DNA of 64,000 nt from Aureicoccus marinus (lineage in GTDB: Bacteria; Bacteroidota; Bacteroidia; Flavobacteriales; Flavobacteriaceae), in the NCBI RefSeq assembly GCF_002954325.1, contig NZ_MQVX01000001.1, forward strand, positions 1,332,196-1,396,195. Direction: 5' to 3'. Shown here one piece after another: positions 1-9,269 of this stretch; positions within the stretch are counted from its first letter, which is position 1; each line of letters begins with the position of its first letter. The notes under the pieces were generated by a model. That model had not been told where the DNA came from and ran no database searches. It saw only the letters and a program-made list of their open reading frames with translations. Position numbers and translations under genes: made by a program.

Positions 1-45
1 ATGTCAGGTTTTGAATTTTTCGAAAAGAAAGTGGGAAAGGATTAA
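1..45 (+). CDS. 3' end of a gene entering from the left (partial, unidentified)
   Basis: The first 45 bases are open in frame 1 and end in TAA, coding for the 14 residues MSGFEFFEKKVGKD. The ATG at base 1 may be internal, because the reading frame is already open at the window edge. It converges on the minus-strand serine hydrolase, with only 19 bases between the two stop codons. The piece is too short to assign a family. It could also be chance. Confidence 0.3.
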   Translation: MSGFEFFEKKVGKD

Positions 46-64
46 GCTTCCCCACTGATCTTCC

Positions 65-2180
65 TTAATCGATTTCCTCCAGCAGGGTGTTCGAAAGCTC
101 TTTCCCGTGCTTATCAATGGTCACATACCACACATTGACTTTATACGACTTGGGGTTGTTGGTCGCGTAGGTTTCGAAATCCTGTTTGGTGCCTTTGATG
201 ATGTAGCCTTGATCGGTTTCCTCAGCACTGTAACCGTATTCGTTAGCAAACTCTCCGTAGGTTTCTTGCCACAGCTTGTTGCCCTTCAAATCCGTTTTGA
301 TCACGAACATATCGTAGTTTCCATTCCCAAAAGAACTGGTTGATCCGACGATCAAATACCCGTCTTTCAAGCTAAGGATAGAGCTGGCCTTGTCGTAGCT
401 CTTTCCTCCAAAGCGCTTGTTCCAAATTTCGTTTCCGTTGGGTTTGTTTTTGGTCAGCAAAATCTGGGAAGGATCGTTTTTGGCTCCTCCAATGGTCGTT
501 ACCTGAATGGAACCATCCGCAAGTTGTGCTTTGGGCTGGAACTGCAGCTTGGTCTTTTTCACAAAGAGGTTGTTTTGTACACGGCTAATAGTCAAGCGGA
601 GGCCAACCACCCGGTCAAAGGCATCTCTTTGCACTTTAAGGATGTAGTCCTGAGCCAGGATTTCTTCCCGATTGACAATGTCCATTTCTTCGGTATCGTC
701 TTTCCCCTCGATGTAAAGGAGTTTTCCGTCTTTGTATTCAATGCGGAAAGTAAAGTCCAACTCCGAGCTGTAGTACTTCCCAGTATAGCTTTCGAGCTCC
801 GCTGCAGTCGGCTTGGGTATATGGAGGCGGTTGTATTCTGACACCTTGCCATTGGGGTAAAAGTAGAGCATCTGATCAGCGGTGAAGCCCAGTTTCTCTC
901 CGGAGCCATCGGTAAAGGCCAAGACGCTTTCGGATTCCTTTACCAATTCTAAGGGGCGGTTATTGGCGTTGTGCCAGGTGTATTTGCCGTCCTTTTCTTC
1001 AATGCGCATGGTATAGTTGCCTCGAGAAAGGTACTGCCCGACCACTGGAGCCGACCCGGAGTTTTCAATCGTGGATAAACGGGCATCGTAGTTCAGCTCC
1101 ATCTCCTTTTTCGGTAGAATCATTTTGGCCACGGCCTCCGTAAAGGAACCACTCCACTGATTTCCGTTATTCCCCATCACAAAGACAGTCAGATTTTGCT
1201 CCGGAAAGCGCAGACTTTCGGAATGATAGGCTCCTGTGCTCCCATCGTGGTGTCTGGCACTGTAGTTCAAGCGGTCAAAGAGCTTAAGGCCGTAACCATA
1301 GGTTTGCACCTCACTGTTGGGAATGGCCTGCTGGCTTTGAAGAAGCAACTGGTTGTTGTTCTGCTTGGCCTTTTGAATAACCGCCTCAAAGGTGAGCATG
1401 TCCGGCAAGGTGGTGAACAAAAAGCCATCTCCGTACAGGCTGGTCAGCATCGGATACTCCTTCCACGGACTGTTCTGCCCCCACTTCACATAGGGAACCG
1501 CCTTGTTGGGTATAACCAGCATATAGTTCTTCAGAAACTCCGTGTTGTTCATGCCCATTTTCTGGAAGAAAGCCTTGGAATAATCGTGAAAGTCCTGTCC
1601 GCTGATCTTTTCGATCACCTGGGTTAGAAGCAGGTAACCCGTGTTGCTGTAGGTGTATTTGAAACCTGGTGTAAAGGCAAGCTCTTCCTGTTTTTCGACC
1701 AATTCCATCGCATCTTCCACATCAAAGCCCACTTGCTTCCACCAGGGTTTATTTTGAATACTGAGGAGATCGTAAATATCTCGGATGCCACTGGTGTGAT
1801 TGAGTAAGTGGCGGAGCTTGATCGTTTCTTTGACTTTGGGGTAGATGGACGGTAAGAACTTGCGAACATCCTCCTCCAAACTCACCTGCTTTCATGCTCA
1901 TCTCTAAGAGCATCAGAGCGACAAACTGCTTAGAAGTGGATGCGATATTCGAACGTGTTAAGGGTCCGACAGGAACTTGGTGCTCTAAATTCGCCAAGCC
2001 GCGGTAGCCTTCATAAATGATTTCACCGTTTTGTACTACTCCAATAAAAAGGCCGGCATCGGACTCCTCAATATTAGCTTTTAAAAGACCATCGATGCGT
2101 TCTTTTAGGGTTTTATCCTGGGCCGAAATAAAGGTGATGGCGCCCAAGAAAATGATTAGAAGTGATTGTAATGATTTCAT
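65..2180 (-). CDS. Exported serine hydrolase (beta-lactamase/class C fold) with C-terminal propeller-like extension, frameshifted
   Basis: The protein starts with a signal peptide (MKSLQSLLIIFLG...FISAQ), followed by the SxxK nucleophile motif (STSK) near residue 70 and, in the second frame, the YSN motif (YTYSNTGY) and an HxG-type motif (HHDGSTGAY). This is the serine beta-lactamase/D-Ala-D-Ala peptidase/esterase fold (Pfam Beta-lactamase). A DUF3471-like middle follows. The last ~150 residues have repeats of the type DGYLIVGSTSSFGNGNYDMF, typical of beta-propeller repeats, which is unusual for this family. The gene is split: the frame carrying SxxK leaves register at about 1880-1890, and the rest continues in a frame shifted by one base (one extra base or two missing). 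Both halves are intact otherwise, so a sequence error or a recent mutation fits. It lies upstream of and in the same orientation as nothing on its left, and next to an AraC-type regulator. Substrate is unknown: D-peptides or esters are possible. Confidence 0.8.
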
Positions 2181-2253
2181 GACTGCTTGTTTTTGAATGA
2201 CCCAAAAGTCCGGTGAATTCACGCGCTATGCGCTTCAAATCCTGATTTGAGAC

Positions 2254-3435
2254 CTAATTTTCTTGCAATTGGGTCAGGTATTCCTTGGGGGAAAGGGTGG
2301 TGTATTTTTTGAAAGCCCGGTTAAAGGTGGCCTTGCTGTTAAAGCCCGCATCGTATGCAATTCCCAACAGAGTCGTGCGCAGATGTTCACCGTCTTCCAG
2401 TTTCTTTTTGATGGCTTCGATGCGGTAGTGATTGACAAAATCGTTAAAATTCATCTCGTATCCCGAATTCACGATGGCCGAAATGTTCTTGGTCGTGGTT
2501 TCGAGCTCTTGGGCCACATCCCGTAAAGTCAAGCGGGGATTTTTGAACAACTCTTTCTTCGTCATGGTATGTTCAAGCGAAGACTTCCATTGCAGGATTT
2601 CGGTCTCTCCCATTGAGGGCTTCACTTCCTCTTCTTCGGTGACGGTCTCTTCTTCAAAGACATTGATGGGATTTAATTTTTCGGCACCCAAAGCGGCTTG
2701 CTTGATCGCATTGGCATAACCCGATACTGAGATATACAGAAAGACCCAGGAGAAGTATTTGTAGTACCAGTACTGGCTACCAAAGTCCCCCCAGCCCGAA
2801 TTAACAATAAAGAGAGTCAGTCGAAGTAATAACAGCAAGAGGAAAGCAATCAAAAAGTTGCGAATCCACTTAAAGAGGATGGTATCGGCATAACTCAGTT
2901 GATCGTAAATCAATTTTCTGTAGGAAGCGTAATAACGCAGGCTCAAGACCAAATAAACGCCCATCGAAATCAGTCCCGCTGCCTGGTACCAATCCGCCAA
3001 ATCCTTGTCTCGCTGATCAGCATAGAAATAGTATTCATCCAGAATCAATTTGTCGGTCACAAAGACAATCAGGCTGTAAATGCCATAGAGTATTGCAGGT
3101 ATAAAGTGGAAGTATTCCTTCTTGCTGATTTTATAATCCCGATTCAGCAGGCTCTTGGTGTAGAAATACACCACCGGGCCGATCAAGAGTACCTGCATAA
3201 AAGGCACAAAAAAGAGGGTTTCTCGGGTCCAGCAGCAGCCATACCAACCCGCATACCCCAGCATATAAGGCATGATGTACAGGGTGCAGAGAAAGAGCAA
3301 TAAGGCTAAGAGGTAACTGGCTCTGCTCTTATAGAGGATTCCGTTGCGTAAAACAAGCAGGGTAAAGAGAAGCCCGTGAAAAAAGAAAATCAGGAGATTG
3401 GAGCTGTAGTCTCCATACCCAAAAGGAATTTCCAT
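2254..3435 (-). CDS. Membrane-anchored AraC-family transcriptional regulator
   Basis: The 393-residue protein has about six to eight hydrophobic segments in its first ~230 residues (for example YLLALLLFLCTLYIMPYMLGY and FLIAFLLLLLLRLTLF). An acidic linker (EEETVTEEEEV) follows at about residue 270. The C-terminal ~110 residues form an AraC double helix-turn-helix (LTLRDVAQELETTTKNIS; LLGIAYDAGFNSKATFNRAFKKYTTLSPKEY). This membrane-AraC layout is common in Bacteroidota, where the membrane part is thought to sense a signal. It probably controls one or more of the neighbouring hydrolases, which is an inference from position only. The start ATG at 3435 is preceded by a weak promoter-like TAACTTTA. 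Confidence 0.85.
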   Translation of the reverse strand: MEIPFGYGDYSSNLLIFFFHGLLFTLLVLRNGILYKSRASYLLALLLFLCTLYIMPYMLGYAGWYGCCWTRETLFFVPFMQVLLIGPVVYFYTKSLLNRDYKISKKEYFHFIPAILYGIYSLIVFVTDKLILDEYYFYADQRDKDLADWYQAAGLISMGVYLVLSLRYYASYRKLIYDQLSYADTILFKWIRNFLIAFLLLLLLRLTLFIVNSGWGDFGSQYWYYKYFSWVFLYISVSGYANAIKQAALGAEKLNPINVFEEETVTEEEEVKPSMGETEILQWKSSLEHTMTKKELFKNPRLTLRDVAQELETTTKNISAIVNSGYEMNFNDFVNHYRIEAIKKKLEDGEHLRTTLLGIAYDAGFNSKATFNRAFKKYTTLSPKEYLTQLQEN

Positions 3436-3524
3436 TCAGATGCATTTATTGGTCGGTTCTTAAAGTTAGGGATTCCTTCAAGTCCTATCCATGATCTTAA
3501 AGAAAATTTATAGGTCCGATCATT

Positions 3525-5090
3525 CTATTGATCCCCCTTCTCCAGCACGCGTCCATAGTAAGCATCCACTGGCCGGCCTTGACTTACCGCAATCTTGCCA
3601 TTGATGATGCTAAAATCCAGGCCTGTTGCGTACCTGAAGGCATCCGTATAAGTGGCTTCTTCTCTAAAGCCCTCAGGGTCAAAAACGATCACATCTGCAT
3701 AATATCCTTCCTGGATCACGCCCCTCTTTTCCATACGGAAAATCTTAGCAGTTCGGGAGGTACTACCGTTGATAAAGTCAGCCAAAGAAATTAGCTCTTT
3801 GCGTTTAACGTATTGGGCGTACTTCCGCGGAAAGGAGCCGTACTTCCTCGGGTGACCGGAATTTCCGTCGGAACCTGTCACCACCCAATCCAGTCCCATA
3901 AAGCGGTTCACATCCTCTTCGATCATATTGAAAGATACCACCTTGGCATGACCAATTTTGAGCATTTCGAAGACTGCTTCTTCTGCGGGAATACTGAGCA
4001 TGGCGGAGATTTCTTCCAGGTTCTTCCCAACATAAGTGGTATCGGGCAGCTTTACGATGAGCAGTTTAGAAGGGCCTCCACGGCGCTTCATATTGGTCAC
4101 GGTTTCATTCAGTACCCTTTCCCGTGTGGCGGGAGCTTCCAGTCGGTAAAAGAGAGAGTCCAGGCCTCCACTCTCGGCCCATCGCGGCACAACGGCCGCC
4201 TTTAGACTAGTGGAAGAAGCATCGTAAGGGTATTGATTTGCTGTGACTTCTACCCCACGGCCTCTGGCCTTTTCGATCAGGTCGATGACTTCCGTACTCT
4301 TGCCCCATACATCCAATCCTAAACACTTGATGTGCGATATGTGAATCGGAATTCCGGAAACCTCTCCGATTTCAATGGCTTCTTCAATGGCTTTGACCAG
4401 TCCGATATTGAAACTGCTTTCGTCCCGTAAATGAGTATCGTAAATACCGCCATTTTCTACCACCACCCGGGAGAGTTCAATGACTTCTTCGGTTTCCGAA
4501 TAACTACCAGGTGCGTAGTACAGGCCGGTAGAAATCCCGAAAGCACCCTGCCGCATTTCTTCCTTGGCCAAAGCTTTCATCTTATCCAATTCGGCTGCCG
4601 AAGGAACGCGATCACTTTTCCCGATTACCTGCTCCCTTATAGTACCATGCCCGAAAAGCATGGCCACATTGGTACCAACACCCTGTTTTCGGTAAGATTC
4701 TTTGTATTCAGAAATCGGATAAAAACTACTGCCATCGTTACCGACCACCACCGTAGTTACCCCTTGCATTAAAAAAGGATGGTTGTGAGCGGTTTCTGTT
4801 TTGTTGAGATCGCGATCAGCATGGGTATGCGGATCGATAAACCCGGGCGAAACAATTTTTCCTTGGGCTTCAATGGTCTTTTTGGCTTCAATTCTAATGG
4901 TATCAGCACAGCCCACAAAGACAATCTTGTCCTCCTTGATCGCTATATCCATCTGCTGACCTTCCATGGACACACCATCAAAAACGAGGCCTCCCCGAAT
5001 CCAAATATCGGCCTCCACCTTTGGCTTGGTACAGCTGGCGAAAAAGACAAGCAGACTGGTAAATAGCAGGAATTTTTGGAGGGTTCTCAT
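3525..5090 (-). CDS. N-acyl-D-amino-acid deacylase-like amidohydrolase, lipoprotein
   Basis: The 521-residue protein opens with a lipoprotein signal (LLVFFASC lipobox, Cys20). It belongs to the amidohydrolase superfamily. Visible metal-ligand motifs are HTHAD after GFIDP, THLRDES, HISHIKCLG and a late GSDGNSGHPRKYG. The run YYAPGSYSETEEVIELSRVV is typical of D-aminoacylase and dihydroorotase-like enzymes. Family enzymes remove the acyl group from N-acyl-D-amino acids, or act on related cyclic or acylated compounds. As a lipoprotein it would act outside the cytoplasm. Gene order next to an S41 peptidase, a serine hydrolase and an AraC regulator suggests peptide or cell-wall debris scavenging. 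Exact substrate cannot be fixed from sequence. Confidence 0.85.
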   Translation of the reverse strand: MRTLQKFLLFTSLLVFFASCTKPKVEADIWIRGGLVFDGVSMEGQQMDIAIKEDKIVFVGCADTIRIEAKKTIEAQGKIVSPGFIDPHTHADRDLNKTETAHNHPFLMQGVTTVVVGNDGSSFYPISEYKESYRKQGVGTNVAMLFGHGTIREQVIGKSDRVPSAAELDKMKALAKEEMRQGAFGISTGLYYAPGSYSETEEVIELSRVVVENGGIYDTHLRDESSFNIGLVKAIEEAIEIGEVSGIPIHISHIKCLGLDVWGKSTEVIDLIEKARGRGVEVTANQYPYDASSTSLKAAVVPRWAESGGLDSLFYRLEAPATRERVLNETVTNMKRRGGPSKLLIVKLPDTTYVGKNLEEISAMLSIPAEEAVFEMLKIGHAKVVSFNMIEEDVNRFMGLDWVVTGSDGNSGHPRKYGSFPRKYAQYVKRKELISLADFINGSTSRTAKIFRMEKRGVIQEGYYADVIVFDPEGFREEATYTDAFRYATGLDFSIINGKIAVSQGRPVDAYYGRVLEKGDQ

Positions 5091-5152
5091 GTAACTAATA
5101 TACAGAAGGGTCTCGTTATGTAATCGCTAGGCCCAAAAACAAAGTATATACA

Positions 5153-6799
5153 CTATTCCCCGACGATCATTTGAATAGCCACCTCCAAGACCTCATCCTT
5201 TCCTGCTTTAACCCCTTCAATGGTTCGTTCCACCACCTGGTCAATGTGCACTCCTGAACGCTGGGTAATACTTCCATCAGGATAGAAGATTCCGATCCCG
5301 GAAAAGGCGGTTTTGTAGTTATCGCCCAACTGAATGCGGCAGATGTTTCCGTCCGCCCCGGCGGTCTGTCGTCCAATGGTGGTAACCTGTTCCGCTGCTT
5401 GCAAAGACATCACACTGAACTCAGCGTGGCTTTGGGTTTGTTCATTTACCAGCACGACTATGGGTTTTTCGTAGGCCTTTCCCCTTTTCTTATACCCCGT
5501 TTTAAGTCCGGAATCCCAATAGAACTTCCCCGGGTAGCTGTAGTCGGGTCGAAGCACTTTACAGAAGTCCTTCTTTTGGTGAACGAGTCTTCCAGACAGG
5601 GCGTACATAGATCCTTTTGGGTAATTCCGAACATCAATGATAAGACCATCGGTGTCTTTGAATTCTTTCATGGCCGTAAAGACCTCTTTGGGTGTAATAA
5701 TCCCCATATTGATAAAGCCAATGTTGTTGTCCAGGAGTTTCCATTTCTTGACCTCTTTCTTTGTACCGATTCCAATTTCTTTTGTGGTGTAAACCGGGAC
5801 TTCGAGTGTTTGTATCTGGCCATCTCGCTCCACAGTGTATTGAATACTACTCTTGTCCATGGACTGCCCGAAAATATAGCTCATGTTCCGGTACTTGCTG
5901 AGTAAATTAGACCCAGGCTGGCGGGCCATTTCTTCCTGCTTCAACTCCTCAATGGACCGGCCATTGATGGCTTTAATGACATCCCCTTTTTCAAGAGAAG
6001 AAAATTGTGCAATCGAGTCATTCCAGGGTTTGACCACCACAAATTGATCCTCGACATAAGAAATCCGGTTTGGAATCCACAAAGGGCGTTGATCATCGAA
6101 GTTAATGTAGCCATGGCCGTCGTCAATCTTAATGATCAGGTGCCTTAGGGCCAGCTCGTACTCTTTTTTTGATTGCACCTGGAGGATTTCCTCAATGGTT
6201 TCTGAAAGCACCTTAGACCAAGGGGTGTCGGTCTGGTATTTATACGGAAAGAAGTACTCCACCATATTCCAGTACTTAAAAGCCAGTACCATTTGGTGCT
6301 CCTTGTTCGACCAATCAAAACCGGCAAACTCCTCGTGTTGTGGATTGAAATTGCCGACATTTTTGTGGGTAGGGATGGCATAGTGATTAGGACCCAAAAA
6401 GCGGTTCTTTTCTATAAACCTCAACCGTCCTGAAAGCGAGGGATGAAAGAGCTGTTTATCATCCATCCAACTCAGGTCAAAATTCTTACCGAAGTAATCC
6501 TTATCACTCGCTTTTTGGCACTTCTTACATTCCTCAACCTCCCCGAGCTCATCAATCCAAGTGTTGAGCACTTGCGAGAAGCCATCTCGGCTCATCGGGC
6601 TCTCAACAAGGGGCAGAATATTAATCAGTTCCAAATCCCAATCAAACTTCCCTTGGGCCACCTCGGGATGGTAGTACTTTAAAAAGCCCCAAATTTTAGC
6701 AGTGGCGGCGAGTTTTTGTTCTTTCGAAAGGGTGTTGGATTGCCCTTGAAGGTTGAAAGCCAAAAAAAGCAGGGCCATCAAAACGAGTGTTTTCTTCAT
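5153..6799 (-). CDS. Exported S41-family peptidase
   Basis: The 548-residue protein has a signal peptide (MKKTLVLMALLFLAFNLQG). An N-terminal helical part follows, then a PDZ-like segment (SLEKGDVIKAINGRSIEEL, about residues 275-295). The C-terminal half is the S41 catalytic domain, with NEQTQSHAEFSVMSLQ carrying the presumed nucleophile Ser and a later GADGN segment. S41 enzymes (tail-specific and tricorn-core type) cleave C-terminal residues of proteins or peptides. It lies 62 bases downstream of the deacylase's start on the same strand and may be co-transcribed with it. The specific target is unknown. Confidence 0.85.
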   Translation of the reverse strand: MKKTLVLMALLFLAFNLQGQSNTLSKEQKLAATAKIWGFLKYYHPEVAQGKFDWDLELINILPLVESPMSRDGFSQVLNTWIDELGEVEECKKCQKASDKDYFGKNFDLSWMDDKQLFHPSLSGRLRFIEKNRFLGPNHYAIPTHKNVGNFNPQHEEFAGFDWSNKEHQMVLAFKYWNMVEYFFPYKYQTDTPWSKVLSETIEEILQVQSKKEYELALRHLIIKIDDGHGYINFDDQRPLWIPNRISYVEDQFVVVKPWNDSIAQFSSLEKGDVIKAINGRSIEELKQEEMARQPGSNLLSKYRNMSYIFGQSMDKSSIQYTVERDGQIQTLEVPVYTTKEIGIGTKKEVKKWKLLDNNIGFINMGIITPKEVFTAMKEFKDTDGLIIDVRNYPKGSMYALSGRLVHQKKDFCKVLRPDYSYPGKFYWDSGLKTGYKKRGKAYEKPIVVLVNEQTQSHAEFSVMSLQAAEQVTTIGRQTAGADGNICRIQLGDNYKTAFSGIGIFYPDGSITQRSGVHIDQVVERTIEGVKAGKDEVLEVAIQMIVGE

Positions 6800-6888
6800 G
6801 GTTGAGTTTTTGGGAAAATTAGCTCAAGCCACTCCAAAGGAATTATTAGTGTTTTCTTAATTGGGGAAAGATTAACGAATTCTCCACC

Positions 6889-7779
6889 TTAGTTACAAAC
6901 ACTGCTCCCTCCTATAGCCCACTTATCTCCATTGATGTAGTAATAGCCCTCGTCGGTATAGCTTTCGATCGGCATATAATTCACCTCTCCAGCCAGAGAA
7001 ACCAGACGGATAACCATATAATTATTGACGACCATCAGGCTCCAAAGCCCTACCCCTTCAGTGTTGCTGCTTGAGACTTGTCCATCGAAGGCACCTCCTC
7101 CGGCGCTAAAATCCGAGTATCCATCAAAGATGAACTTTCCGCTAGAGCAAAAGTTGATCGTGGTCTTACTGCTGGACCCCACGCTAACCGTATTGGCCCA
7201 ATCTGAGGTGTAGTAGGAACTGTATCGAATGAGCTTTCGGCCCTTGAACATATTGGCCTTTTGCTGGGCTTCCTTACTCATAAAGCTGCGGTAGCGAATG
7301 GTATTACTGACCTCCACCGCCATATTTTGAAAATTGTCGTTGAACTGTTCGGCCGTTACCAGAATCAAGGTCATGACCCCACCGATTTGCCAGAGTTTAC
7401 TCTGAGAAACCACCGCGACGATGATCACTTCTTGCTGACCGGCATAGCCTTGATAGAGGGCGATATAATTTCCGTTTTCCAACTGCATCACATCCGAGGC
7501 CAAGGCAGCCTGAAAGCCTTCTTCCTGTATATTTTGCTGCATATTTTGCAGAATCATCTGCTCATTGTACCATCCGTGCTCTACAAACATCAGCGCACCT
7601 TGGACATTGGGATTAGACATCAAAATTTGCCCGTAGTTTTCTTCTTGTATTTGCCATCCTGAAGGAACGGAAGCACTCATCGCTATTCCGGTAAACTTAG
7701 TTTGAGCTGAGCTCCAGCTAAGAAGGCATAATGCTAAAAGGGGAAGGAACAGTGATTTGAGGTCTTTCATCAAATTCAA
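6889..7779 (-). CDS. Exported protein of unknown function
   Basis: This 296-residue protein begins with a signal peptide (LKSLFLPLLALCLLSWSSAQT). The N-terminal half (about 25-165) looks like a small alpha/beta domain of the kind that follows PSGWQI. The C-terminal half (about 180-296) is rich in Ser, Gly, Tyr and Trp and ends with SSVCN. Two Cys (in NFCSSGKF and SSVCN) could form a disulfide in that half, which resembles a beta-barrel or lipocalin-like fold. I do not recognise a characterised family. It is transcribed on the same strand as its neighbours, but an inverted repeat at 7833-7873 separates it from the gene upstream. Confidence 0.7.
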   Translation of the reverse strand: MNLMKDLKSLFLPLLALCLLSWSSAQTKFTGIAMSASVPSGWQIQEENYGQILMSNPNVQGALMFVEHGWYNEQMILQNMQQNIQEEGFQAALASDVMQLENGNYIALYQGYAGQQEVIIVAVVSQSKLWQIGGVMTLILVTAEQFNDNFQNMAVEVSNTIRYRSFMSKEAQQKANMFKGRKLIRYSSYYTSDWANTVSVGSSSKTTINFCSSGKFIFDGYSDFSAGGGAFDGQVSSSNTEGVGLWSLMVVNNYMVIRLVSLAGEVNYMPIESYTDEGYYYINGDKWAIGGSSVCN

Positions 7780-7832
7780 TTTTATTGATTACAAACTGAT
7801 AGCAAGGTATTTTCAGACTACTGCAAAACTTT

Positions 7833-7873
7833 AAGGGCATTTCCCCATTTGATAAAAATCAGGGAATGCCCTT
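7833..7873 (-). terminator. Stem-loop, possible terminator of the 121-residue membrane protein gene
   Basis: The arms AAGGGCATTTCC (7833-7844) and GGGAATGCCCTT (7862-7873) pair over about 11-12 positions with one bulge. It lies 50 bases beyond the stop codon of the minus-strand gene at 7924. There is only a weak T-rich stretch after the stem, so termination is plausible but not certain. Confidence 0.45.
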
Positions 7874-7923
7874 AGAAGTGTGTTTTGAAATAACAGAGGA
7901 TTAAAAGAGCAATTCTAGTTCTT

Positions 7924-8289
7924 TTACATCAATTTAGAAACTCCGGTAAAAACAGCCCAAGAGGCCAAAGTACTTAAGAAGGCAATGGTTCCTAATCGAC
8001 CACCAAAACCCGCAAAGACATCCAAAGAGAATAGGTAGATCAGTCCAGCGACCAGACCGCCCAATCCCACCAGCGGATAACTTCCCAGTCCAGTGCTGGT
8101 CATTCCCACGAAAGAGCCCGCAAAAATGATCAGAGCCAAATGCTCATTCTTCAGGAAGTGCCCGAGCATTGCACCGACAAGTCCGACAATGCAAGAAGCA
8201 ACCACGGCCGAAAGCTCGAATTTTTGAAGTACAAAAGTGGCCAAAGCCCCAAGGGTGCCACCGAGAAGTATGAGGAGTGTTTGGTACAT
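7924..8289 (-). CDS. Small multi-pass membrane protein of unknown function
   Basis: The 121-residue protein has four hydrophobic segments rich in Gly, Ala and Leu (for example LLILLGGTLGALATFVLQ and ALIIFAGSFVGMTSTGLGS). It has no signal cleavage site or recognised motif. The Gly-rich pattern resembles small transporter or channel subunits, but I cannot assign a family. Its ATG lies only four bases after a perfect TACCTTTG -7 box, so its mRNA may be leaderless. Confidence 0.7.
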   Translation of the reverse strand: MYQTLLILLGGTLGALATFVLQKFELSAVVASCIVGLVGAMLGHFLKNEHLALIIFAGSFVGMTSTGLGSYPLVGLGGLVAGLIYLFSLDVFAGFGGRLGTIAFLSTLASWAVFTGVSKLM

Positions 8290-8293
8290 GCAG

Positions 8294-8327
8294 CAAAGGT
8301 ATAGGTTTGAAGGAATCGGTTTTCAAA
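8294..8327 (-). promoter_or_regulatory. Bacteroidota-type promoter placing transcription start at or near the ATG
   Basis: Read on the minus strand, TTTG (8324-8327) is followed after 22 bases by TACCTTTG (8294-8301), a perfect TAnnTTTG. Only four bases (8290-8293) separate it from the ATG of the membrane protein gene ending at 8289. Since Bacteroidota transcripts usually begin a few bases after the -7 box, the mRNA may have almost no 5' leader. Confidence 0.5.
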
Positions 8328-8459
8328 GAATGGAAAAGAATACCCATGGAGCCTAGTCCATATTCCTCAAACCCTGTCACTTTAAAAGAGCGCCGATTAC
8401 GAGAAAGAGATCGACATCTCCGCGGAAACCAACCTGTTACATAGAGGTAAAGACCCTGT

Positions 8460-9080
8460 CTAATTATTATAGGGGTCCATAAAACCCATCGGTTTATGTC
8501 CCTGTTCTTTTCTCAATTGCCTTTTATTAAAACTGCCTTCGAATTCATTCGAATAAATAGTCAAATTCTCGTTTACATAAAGCTGAAATCTGAATTTCGC
8601 TTCGATTTTACCTTTTAGACAAGGTGCCGTAAATTCCCAATAATCATTAGGGTCAATATAGACATTATGGTAACTGTTACCACACCAGCTACTAGGCAAA
8701 TACTCCACGTCTCTCCATTCATTTTTGTAAAATACCTGGCGTATTAAATACAGGCGACTGTCTTGAGCAGGGAGCTCCATTATGGAGTCTGTTTTATTGA
8801 TTAAAAACACCTTAAAGCCAGCAATACCTTCCATATACTCCGCTGCCATCTCTGGTTTTACTAAGAGCTCCATGTCCTTAGAATTTGAATACTTCCCAAT
8901 TTCAGCATTGAGCTTTTTAGGAACATTCTTATCTACGTAGAACCCTCCCAAGGCCGTTGAATCGATCTGGCTACTTCCAGCGTAAAAATATCCTCGAATT
9001 TTAAATTTCACGTTCATGCATTCCTGCCCAAAAGAAAGTTGTGCGATAAGAAAAAACAGAATGAAGATAGATTTGTTCAT
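8460..9080 (-). CDS. Exported protein of unknown function
   Basis: The 206-residue protein has a signal peptide (NKSIFILFFLIAQLSFGQ) followed at once by a Cys (ECMNV). A mixed beta-rich body carries Trp and Tyr in clusters (WRDVEYLPSSWCGNSYHN). Four Cys in all could form disulfides. The gene is somewhat richer in A and T than its neighbours. I do not recognise the family. It is divergent from the transporter gene at 9270, with a shared 189-base spacer. Confidence 0.65.
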   Translation of the reverse strand: MNKSIFILFFLIAQLSFGQECMNVKFKIRGYFYAGSSQIDSTALGGFYVDKNVPKKLNAEIGKYSNSKDMELLVKPEMAAEYMEGIAGFKVFLINKTDSIMELPAQDSRLYLIRQVFYKNEWRDVEYLPSSWCGNSYHNVYIDPNDYWEFTAPCLKGKIEAKFRFQLYVNENLTIYSNEFEGSFNKRQLRKEQGHKPMGFMDPYNN

Positions 9081-9269
9081 AAGGCTTTGATTTTACTCAA
9101 ATCTAGATTCTTCTTCTCTCTGGTCATAATGAGAATGAGTGTAGCCCTTAGTCAAATGAGTAAAGCAGTTTATTGCCTCCCTTATTAAATCCATAGGATT
9201 TATATTAGCACACTTAACCCATTAGCCAATCGGCTTTTCAAATGCTCATGAATCTCCTAACCCAAGTAG

